From: Lentisphaerota bacterium
GTDB taxonomy: Bacteria; Verrucomicrobiota; Kiritimatiellia; RFP12; UBA1067
Length of the DNA: 6,350 nt
Assembly (NCBI GenBank): GCA_015061765.1
Contig: SUVZ01000229.1
Coordinates: 1-6,350, forward strand
Direction: 5' to 3'
Shown: positions 1 to 4,866 of the stretch, piece after piece
Layout of the letters: every line of letters begins with the position of its first letter
How positions within the stretch are numbered: position 1 is the first letter of the stretch
Made by a program: the position numbers and the translations under genes
Notes under the pieces: model-generated
Told to the model about the DNA's origin: nothing
Databases searched by the model: none
Seen by the model: the letters and a program-made list of their open reading frames with translations, nothing else

Positions 1-257
1 CCAAATTCCAATAACTGCGCCTCTTTAAATGAGATAAAACACCGACAGAACTGCCATCTCATAAGAACAGGTGCATTTACCTCAGCAATGGTGCATTTAG
101 TTTCGCGCACTACGTTGCGGATATGGAGAATACTATAAAGTAAGCCATTTCATATAGGCTATTGCGGATGAAAACAAACCACCAAACACATACGTCTGGT
201 GCGACGGACAGAACCCACTGATGAAAATCTTCTACTCCCCCAATGATTTAAAGCCAA
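1..257. other. Intergenic stretch, no gene recognised
   Basis: This stretch lies downstream of the PHP hydrolase stop codon and reaches the left window edge. I find no convincing reading frame or RNA gene in it. Small structures visible are a 7-bp inverted repeat (ATGAGAT at 29-35, ATCTCAT at 56-62, 20-nt loop) and a 10-bp direct repeat GGTGCATTTA at 70-79 and 90-99, exactly 20 bp apart. The octamer TTGCGGAT occurs at 115-122 and 162-169, and again at 297-304 inside the neighbouring gene. No T-run follows any hairpin, so I call no terminator for the PHP gene. Confidence 0.5.
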
Positions 258-1715
258 CTAGCATCCGTATGGCTGCGTCCAGGCGACACGCACACCTTGC
301 GGATGAAGTGATGCCGTACAGAATGTTGACCCCTTCTCCTCTACGCGTGCGCGCACATAAAGATCATCGGACTCCATCACATAGGAAGCTCGAACCGGCT
401 CGCCCGGGCGGAACCTCGCAGTCTTGACGATCTTCCCGATTTTTTCGTCATAGATATTAATATCGCGGAGAAAATCCATCCTGTCTTTCAGATTCGCCGG
501 CCGAACCGTTACCTTGCCAATCGGCTTTTCCGAAAAATCGCGCTTCGTCACTATGAAGCGAACCGTGCGCACGGACAGTCCGGGCGGAGCAGACACCTCC
601 AATGTGCCGGTCGACTGATCAAAGGATACGTCGTCCAAATCAAGACCCTCGCATGTTACGAAATCGCCTTTGTTCATGGCGTCTATGAGAGAGACGGCAT
701 CAAGCGATTCGGCCCGCACAAGTGACCATGCATTTCCAGGCATCAGCATTGCACCCGGTTCTCCGCGGTAGTTATGCGTATCGTCGGTGCCGATTCCATA
801 GAGCGGCTGCATGCCACGACGGACACGAAAGGCGTTCACCACATCCCAAAATCGGTCCGTATCAAATCCGTCCGCAGGTAGATTATCACCCGATGCAAAC
901 GGAGAACCGTTGTTGCAAAGCTCGAAAAAGCGAACATCTGGATTCTCAACCAATGCCTCCGGCCCTACATCATACCATTTCCAGATGGGATGGTTTAGGA
1001 TGAAAAGACTGGATTTACCCATGGCACGGGAAAGTTCGGCCACTTCCTTCGCATGCCATCCAAGGAATTTTCCGATGGGCACATCCTTTGCTGTGCGATT
1101 GAAATCAGGGGACGCAATGGACGGGAGAAGCTGCGGGAGATTAACGTAATTCATATGAAGCTGATGAACCCTCCCGTCAGAATACCGCACAATTCTCGTG
1201 GCTTCCACATCAGGCAGAAGAAGAAATTCGCCCGGAACATTGAATCGTCTGGAAAGTTCGTCGAATGTGCGGAGCCTAGCCTCAATCCGCCCGCCGGCCC
1301 CGATGCGCGTCACAGCGTCCGGGAACGCAGTGAGGTAATCATCGAAATAACTCTGTTTCACGGTGAACACATAACGGCGAGTCGGCTTCCTGGCCCAAGC
1401 TGGAGTGAATTTGGCCTCGTTATTTCCAACAACCGCGACCCAGCAGTCCGGATCGTCTTGAAACATATTATGTTCGCTCAAACCGAGAAAATTGTAGCCG
1501 CGGCTCTTGTACCACGCCACCGCTTCCTCTGGAAACGCTTTGCCGTCCGACCAAAATGTATGCGTATGAAGATTGCCTTTGTACCAACGCTTCTGGCCTT
1601 CACGCACATGATTATCCAAAGTCATGTGCATTCTATTCCTGCAGCCGGCGAGTGCGGCAAATGCCGAACCCCCTCTAATAAAACCACGTCTGGACGTTTC
1701 GTTTCTTACTGCCAT
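258..1715 (-). CDS. Secreted PHP-domain metallohydrolase, CehA/McbA-like, Tat lipoprotein signal
   Basis: A 485-residue protein, apparently complete, ending in TAG. The N-terminus carries a twin-arginine motif, SRRGFIR (residues 8-14), then a short hydrophobic stretch and a lipobox-like LAGC (Cys25), suggesting Tat export and possibly lipid anchoring. The PHP fold is shown by HTH (His50, His52), Asp57, SEH (Glu81-His82), PDVE (Glu171), HMN (His187), NHP (His242), FELCN (Glu265) and DDTH (Asp312, His314), the usual set of metal ligands. Family members are metal-dependent hydrolases, often phosphoesterase- or amidase-like; the substrate cannot be read from the sequence. I chose the ATG at 1715 because AGGAAG sits 6 nt upstream and the Tat motif then falls near the N-terminus; an in-frame ATG at 1778 would add 21 residues before it and lie upstream of the predicted promoter. 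It is the only intact gene on the minus strand next to the remnant block and was probably the last gene of that operon. Confidence 0.88.
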   Translation of the reverse strand: MAVRNETSRRGFIRGGSAFAALAGCRNRMHMTLDNHVREGQKRWYKGNLHTHTFWSDGKAFPEEAVAWYKSRGYNFLGLSEHNMFQDDPDCWVAVVGNNEAKFTPAWARKPTRRYVFTVKQSYFDDYLTAFPDAVTRIGAGGRIEARLRTFDELSRRFNVPGEFLLLPDVEATRIVRYSDGRVHQLHMNYVNLPQLLPSIASPDFNRTAKDVPIGKFLGWHAKEVAELSRAMGKSSLFILNHPIWKWYDVGPEALVENPDVRFFELCNNGSPFASGDNLPADGFDTDRFWDVVNAFRVRRGMQPLYGIGTDDTHNYRGEPGAMLMPGNAWSLVRAESLDAVSLIDAMNKGDFVTCEGLDLDDVSFDQSTGTLEVSAPPGLSVRTVRFIVTKRDFSEKPIGKVTVRPANLKDRMDFLRDINIYDEKIGKIVKTARFRPGEPVRASYVMESDDLYVRARVEEKGSTFCTASLHPQGVRVAWTQPYGC

Positions 1716-1721
1716 ATCTGT

Positions 1722-1733
1722 CTTCCTTTCCTT
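1722..1733 (-). promoter_or_regulatory. Ribosome binding site of the PHP hydrolase
   Basis: The minus strand reads AAGGAAAGGAAG, with the AGGAAG core at 1727-1722 and a 6-nt spacer to the ATG at 1715. This purine-rich site decides the start at 1715 over the in-frame ATG at 1778. Confidence 0.7.
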
Positions 1734-1742
1734 TAACCAAAG

Positions 1743-1751
1743 GTTATACCA
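1743..1751 (-). promoter_or_regulatory. Extended -10 promoter element for the PHP hydrolase
   Basis: The minus strand reads TGGTATAAC: an extended -10 TGN followed by TATAAC, five of six matches to TATAAT. No good -35 hexamer lies at 16-18 bp. Transcription would start near 1736 and give a leader of about 20 nt that contains the ribosome binding site. The same TGGTA core precedes both regulator genes in this window. The sequence is seen directly; its promoter role is inferred. Confidence 0.4.
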
Positions 1752-1769
1752 AAAACTCTCAATGAGTTT
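1751..1769 (-). terminator. Weak hairpin with T-run after the remnant block
   Basis: On the minus strand AAACTC (1769-1764) pairs with GAGTTT (1758-1753) around a 5-nt loop, and a total of five T's ends at 1751. It sits between the last remnant stop (1826) and the PHP start (1715), where an intrinsic terminator would fit. The stem is only 6 bp and AT-rich, so this is a weak candidate, and it touches the predicted -10 element. Confidence 0.22.
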
Positions 1770-1825
1770 CCATCTCAATAGTCACGTCCCTCGCCATACC
1801 CGTTTCACGCCCCGGTCAAACCCGG

Positions 1826-2005
1826 CTATCGGGACTGCCGGGAGACCAACCTGTAAACATGCACACCGAAAGGCTCGAAATCATCATCGAACACACCTTC
1901 TGACAATTTGATCTCGCGCTGCTCCCACGCAACGCTGACTTTCGCAGTCTTTGTAACGTCGAGCCGAAACCGCGCACGCACCTCTCGTCTTGCGCCACGC
2001 GCCAT
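1826..2005 (-). pseudogene. C-terminal remnant of a glycoside-hydrolase-like protein
   Basis: A 59-codon open frame ending in TAG at 1828-1826. From residue 8 or so it reads like a genuine protein tail: a beta-strand-like stretch (RARFRLDV, then AKVSVAWEQR at residues 21-30) followed by GVFDDDFEPFGVHVYRL at residues 37-53. The pattern [V/L]-x-x-E-x-R ... G-x-F-x-D-x-F-x-P-[YF]-x-V-H-x-Y is one I associate with the extreme C-termini of sugar-acting glycoside-hydrolase-type enzymes; this is recall, not a search. The ATG at 2005 belongs to the overlapping oxidoreductase remnant in another frame, so it is not a real start. The rest of the gene, including any catalytic domain, is missing: the tail is joined around 1975-1995 to the 5' end of a Gfo/Idh/MocA gene. 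It could alternatively be the tail of another beta-sandwich protein. Confidence 0.5.
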
Positions 2006-2054
2006 AATGGGTCCGCCTCATGAAACCGTAACCGACGATAGCAACCCGTTTCAT
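1884..2054 (-). pseudogene. N-terminal remnant of a Gfo/Idh/MocA-family oxidoreductase
   Basis: The frame starts at ATG 2054 and stops at TGA 1884 after 56 codons; only about the first 25 residues look genuine. They begin MKRVAIVGYGF and continue with RTHYGAWRKTRGA, the start of the NAD(P)-binding Rossmann fold in this dehydrogenase family (normally about 330-400 residues). Beyond residue 25 the frame turns into composition-driven, Arg/Cys-rich sequence, because a different gene's 3' end has been joined there. Position 13, normally the third Gly of GxGxxG, is Arg (AGG), consistent with decay by one base change. The ATG overlaps the upstream permease stop as ATGA (2054-2051), showing that the two were once translationally coupled genes of one operon. 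Family members oxidise or reduce sugars and inositols in the cytoplasm. Confidence 0.72.
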
Positions 2055-2287
2055 TTCCCAGCAAGCTCCCTGTCTTTTAGATAATACCTGAACCTTGACA
2101 GCAATATAAGACATAGCGCCGTCAGGTAGAACAAGGGAAGCGTCTGAACGCCCGCCCTCAATGAAAACGATTCTCTCATCCATCCAAGTGCCACTGGAGT
2201 TGCCGAACCGAACACAAAAGAAAGTCCAAGCATGAATCCTAGCGCGGAAGCATGGTACCGAGGCATAAGAAATTCGAAGAGTCCCAT
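2051..2287 (-). pseudogene. C-terminal remnant of an MFS permease (last two helices)
   Basis: The 78-codon frame ends in TGA at 2053-2051. It starts with LMPRYHASALGF, a cytoplasmic-loop-plus-helix pattern of MFS carriers, and has two membrane segments at about residues 13-36 and 46-66, then a charged tail (RYYLKDRE). This matches the last two of the usual twelve helices; the other ten are missing. The ATG at 2287 has AAAGGA 10-12 nt upstream, so a short peptide could be made, but two helices cannot form a carrier. In frame, sequence is open only back to a TAA at 2308-2306, so the join to the PIG-L piece lies between about 2288 and 2350. The stop overlaps the next start (ATGA), so the 3' end of this gene is undamaged. 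It probably imported a sugar or glycoside for the lost operon. Confidence 0.68.
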
Positions 2288-2310
2288 ATTGTCACATCCT
2301 TTCCATTACC

Positions 2311-2502
2311 TCATTCCCGAAGATTCGCGCTCACGCACGATCGCGCATTCAGGGAACGATGCCCCTTGTCTCCGCAGGAAACGGAAACCATCCGCACTCG
2401 GGCTCCAGACTCCGCGAATTTCGCGATGGTACCGGCCATATTCACCTCCGGATCGTCCGGATGTGCGCCGATCACCATTATCCTCAAATCTTTTCTGTCC
2501 AT
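2311..2502 (-). pseudogene. N-terminal remnant of a PIG-L family deacetylase
   Basis: A 63-codon frame from ATG 2502 (AGGA 10 nt upstream) to TGA 2313-2311. It shows the PIG-L/LmbE zinc-binding motif AHPDD at residues 13-17 in the context VIGAHPDDPE, then the second strand and GDKGH at residues 44-48, as in family members that remove N-acetyl groups from amino-sugar conjugates. Full-length proteins are about 220-300 residues, so some three quarters is lost. After about residue 50 the frame no longer looks like the family. In another frame, 2350-2305 can be read as a short tail (IVRERESSGMR then TAA), which may be the 3' end of yet another gene. It was probably the first gene of the operon, divergent from the XylR-like regulator. 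Confidence 0.7.
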
Positions 2503-2567
2503 GTCAGACCGTTCCTTCTTCACCTTTCGGCTCCGCCGCAAATACGCATAACCCCACTCAAGAAACA

Positions 2568-2672
2568 TGCGCGTTGGCCAGCGGCAACACCTTTGCCAAC
2601 TGCGCGACATTGTATCAAAACAGCGATTCAGTTTATGCGCAATCACGCAGTAAAAACATTTTCGATTGCGCA
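2568..2672. promoter_or_regulatory. Operator-like region between divergent genes (inverted repeats, TGCGC cores)
   Basis: The 201-bp gap between the PIG-L remnant start (2502) and the regulator start (2704) holds a perfect 9-bp inverted repeat: TGCGCAATC at 2636-2644 and GATTGCGCA at 2664-2672, with 19 bp between the arms. The right arm overlaps the possible -35 box of the regulator. A second inverted repeat, GTTGGC (2573-2578) and GCCAAC (2595-2600), encloses GGCAA/TTGCC (2583-2587, 2593-2597). TGCGC cores occur at 2568, 2601, 2636 and 2667, spaced 33, 35 and 31 bp, about three helical turns each. A dimeric XylR/AraC-type regulator controlling itself and a divergent operon would bind in such a place. 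Sequence seen; function inferred. Confidence 0.5.
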
Positions 2673-2694
2673 AACCGCTGAAATGTGGTATCTT
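2666..2694 (+). promoter_or_regulatory. Promoter of the XylR-like regulator, very short leader
   Basis: TGGTATCTT at 2686-2694 is an extended -10 (TATCTT, four of six), with a poor -35, TTGCGC, at 2666-2671 and a 17-bp spacer. The ATG at 2704 begins only 9 nt after the -10 box and has no Shine-Dalgarno sequence, so the transcript would be leaderless or nearly so. The -35 lies inside the right arm of the inverted repeat, so binding there would repress. Confidence 0.4.
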
Positions 2695-2703
2695 GCATTC
2701 CCA

Positions 2704-3873
2704 ATGAAACCCACAATCGTACGAAACGGGATAGTGATCGTGTTCTGCGATCCGATGTATCAGGCGTTGAGAGAGAAAATCAGCGGCGTCTACTCTGCAG
2801 CGACAAAATACGGCTGGCAGATCCTTCCGGTATCGGATTCGCCCACGAAGGAAAGCATCGTCAGGCAGATAGGAATATGGAACCCCATCGGGATAATCAT
2901 AGACCCCATACACAGCACTGAGAAGATTCCCGCCATCCCCAAATGCCGGACGCCCATCATCCTTATGGGGCGCGACAACTATCGCGACAGGCAGATATTC
3001 GACTGTTCCTGCCAAGACACAAGCCTGTCGGTAACGGCTGCAATCAACGAACTGAACAGTACGCGCACTTACGCCTCTTACGCATTCATCGGCCACTCTT
3101 CTAATGCATACTGGAGTCGCGACAGAGGCACGCGCTTTCGGGAAGGCGTCAAGAACCTGGGCTGTTTTCATGAATATACAGGCCCTTCCATCGAGACCAT
3201 TGAAGGCGTTTCGGCTCTTGTAGACTGGATGAAGAGACTCCCGAAGCCGTGCGGACTCTTTCTGGCGACAGACCATCTCGCCACGTCCGTATTTCATGCC
3301 CTGCGCATGGCACACATCCACATACCGCACGAAATCGCGGTAATCAGTGTGGACAACGTTACACACATCTGCCAGAATGTGACCCCAAACCTGACCAGCG
3401 TCATGGTGAATTTCTCCAAGGCTGGCGAAAACGCTATTGAACTCCTCAAGAGGCGGATAGAAAACCCAAAGTCTCCGGTCAAGACCCTGACATACGGCAT
3501 AATAGGAGTAGTCAAGCGAGCATCCACCAGCAGACCATACACAGACAAACGCCTCGTAAATGCGGTGGAGTTCATCGCGAACAACTCATGCTCACGCATA
3601 TCATCCAAGGATGTGACAGACTGCATGGGATGCAGCAGACGTATGGCAGAGGAACTGTTCAGGCGACACACTGGGGTTTCAATACTTCAGGCGATACAGG
3701 CGGCGCGGATAGCCACGGCAAAGAACCTGCTGAAAAACGGCAACATGGCGATCGACGACATTCCATCCTTCTGCGGATACGATTCAACCGCATTCTTCAA
3801 GACTGTGTTCCGCCGCGAGACCGGGATGACGATGCGCGAATGGCGCAACAAATTCGGCGACCAGTCTGTTTGA
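2704..3873 (+). CDS. XylR-like transcription regulator (LacI-type sugar-binding domain + AraC HTH)
   Basis: A complete 389-residue cytoplasmic regulator ending in TGA. Residues about 8-275 form a LacI/periplasmic-binding-type sensor: the start VIVFCD, GVYSAATKYGW (28-38), IWNPIGIII (58-66), ILMGRD (86-91), FIGHSS (128-133), GLFLATD (184-190) and VISVDN (213-218), where the Asp is a usual ligand-binding position. Residues about 285-385 are an AraC/XylS double helix-turn-helix: SRRMAEELFRRHTG (311-324), AKNLL (339-343), IPSFCGYDSTAFFKTVFRRETGM (353-375) and the terminal REW. This architecture matches E. coli XylR and the many PVC-group relatives that sense a sugar and switch catabolic operons. 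I chose the ATG at 2704 because the sensor fold begins there and upstream codons overlap the control region; in-frame ATGs at 2683 and 2635 are alternatives without a ribosome binding site. It is divergent from the remnant block, so its main target may be destroyed. Confidence 0.87.
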   Translation: MKPTIVRNGIVIVFCDPMYQALREKISGVYSAATKYGWQILPVSDSPTKESIVRQIGIWNPIGIIIDPIHSTEKIPAIPKCRTPIILMGRDNYRDRQIFDCSCQDTSLSVTAAINELNSTRTYASYAFIGHSSNAYWSRDRGTRFREGVKNLGCFHEYTGPSIETIEGVSALVDWMKRLPKPCGLFLATDHLATSVFHALRMAHIHIPHEIAVISVDNVTHICQNVTPNLTSVMVNFSKAGENAIELLKRRIENPKSPVKTLTYGIIGVVKRASTSRPYTDKRLVNAVEFIANNSCSRISSKDVTDCMGCSRRMAEELFRRHTGVSILQAIQAARIATAKNLLKNGNMAIDDIPSFCGYDSTAFFKTVFRRETGMTMREWRNKFGDQSV

Positions 3874-3966
3874 GGCACGACAGATCGCCCAGCAGAACAC
3901 CTGATTGCGATTAGACAAGAAAGGACGTCGAAACTTAAGCTACCCCAGCCAAACATCTATTCAATA

Positions 3967-3975
3967 TGGTACAAT
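3967..3975 (+). promoter_or_regulatory. Extended -10 promoter element of the broken second regulator
   Basis: TGGTACAAT is an extended -10 with TACAAT, five of six matches to TATAAT. The ATG at 3984 follows 8 nt later without a ribosome binding site, the same layout as for the intact regulator. No clear -35 hexamer is visible. A GATTGCG half-site at 3903-3909 recalls the right arm of the inverted repeat before the first regulator. Confidence 0.4.
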
Positions 3976-3983
3976 TGCCGTCA

Positions 3984-4547
3984 ATGGATGTGATTCTATA
4001 CTTTCAGCCTTCGGCAAAGTCATCGGCGCCCGGAAAACTATATGGCGTCCAGGAGATTGCCGCCGTAAACGGCTGGCACGTGTAGACCATCGAAGGCCCC
4101 ATTTCCCGGAAACTCCGCTATCTGCTGAAATTCGTCAATGACGATTCGCTCGGCCCGCTCCGGATAGTTCGCCGGGCGACGACGCGACTGCTTTCAAGAT
4201 ACGACAGACATGTCTCAAACGCATTGGAGCTGATCCGCAATGAAGCGTGCTCGGGGCTGACGGCGGATAAGGTGGCCAGACGGTTCCCGTACTCCAGACG
4301 GCTCGCCGACATCAGGTTCCGTCAGGCCACAGGACATTCCATTTTAGAAGAAATACATAACGTACAACTTGAACGTGCAAAACAGATTCTTCTGGAATCT
4401 GATCGACAGATCAAATCAATATCTGACTTCTGCGGTTTCCAAAATCCAAATTCACTGCGGAAATTCTTCAAGCGCGAAACGGGAATGACACTCAGCGAAT
4501 GGAAAAACAAAAACCGTCAATCTCTGAACACCACTCCATTTCAATAA
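3984..4547 (+). pseudogene. Second XylR-like regulator, broken by a stop codon and an internal deletion
   Basis: The frame opens at ATG 3984 with a typical sensor N-terminus: MDVILYFQPS, then GVQEIAAVNGWHV, which aligns with GVYSAATKYGWQI of the intact neighbour. A TAG at 4083-4085 stops it after 33 codons; relatives would have Gln there (CAG to TAG). The same frame continues TIEGPISRKLRYLLKF and then, at about 4131-4142, jumps to the linker before the DNA-binding domain (GPLRIVRRATTRLL, aligning with IGVVKRAST of the neighbour). Roughly 200 codons of ligand-binding domain are missing: 187 sense-plus-amber codons remain against 389 in the neighbour. The AraC double helix-turn-helix is complete (SRRLADIRFRQATGHSILEEI, then ISDFCGFQNPNSLRKFFKRETGM) and ends at TAA 4545-4547. 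An internal start, such as the TTG at 4224, might still give an isolated DNA-binding domain. Gene order shows two regulators in tandem on the plus strand. Confidence 0.82.
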
Positions 4548-4866
4548 AATGTCACAAGAATCCAACACATCGGAATAACTTGAATTTTTTCATTTCTCCC
4601 CAAGCACATGCGGGACACACGGCGTATCGCACCTTCACTTTTAAGTCATCGCTGACGCAGCTATCGATATTCTGAAAAGAGGTCTGAGATTCCGATGGCT
4701 TTTGATCCGGGGTGGAATTGAGAGAAATCTCCTTTGCGGCATAGACCTCCGCGCACACGATCTCCTCCGGAGTGGACGTAGGATTGTTGCGCAGGATTCC
4801 TTTTTAACGCCGAGCCGCCTCTGAGTTGAAATCAACTGCCGTTTTTAGGTTCAAGAATCGTACCAC
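4548..4866. other. Intergenic stretch, no recognisable gene
   Basis: This lies between the convergent ends of the broken regulator and the ATPase gene. On the minus strand one frame is open from 4803 to a TGA at 4554-4552, with an ATG at 4758. It encodes a Ser/Gln/Asp-rich stretch and a CPAC motif near the end, but I recognise no family and see no ribosome binding site. A small hairpin, AGTTG at 4824-4828 with CAACT at 4833-4837, is followed five bases later on the plus strand by TTTTT (4842-4846). I cannot say whether this is a terminator. Confidence 0.4.

Noticed and set aside
221..427. Plus-strand 68-codon frame beginning before the PHP gene's end
   Set aside because: It overlaps the PHP coding strand, resembles nothing, and has no ribosome binding site.
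1053..1736. Long plus-strand frame (227 codons) opposite the PHP gene
   Set aside because: It is antisense to a gene with clear catalytic motifs; its residues look like reverse-strand composition, not a protein family.
1816..2064. Minus-strand 82-codon frame across the oxidoreductase and tail remnants
   Set aside because: It is a third frame with Ser/Arg/Cys-rich content; the other two frames explain the region with recognisable pieces.
2359..2703. 115 extra N-terminal codons in frame with the XylR-like regulator
   Set aside because: They run through the divergent control region and antisense to the PIG-L remnant, and do not resemble the family; the start at 2704 fits the fold.
2311..3366. 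Minus-strand 351-codon frame running through the XylR-like regulator
   Set aside because: Only its last 63 codons, from ATG 2502, carry PIG-L motifs; the rest is antisense to the regulator and unconvincing.
4824..4846. Small hairpin and T-run as a terminator on the plus strand
   Set aside because: The stem is only 5 bp, the T-run is 5 nt away, and the nearest plus-strand gene ends about 280 bp earlier.
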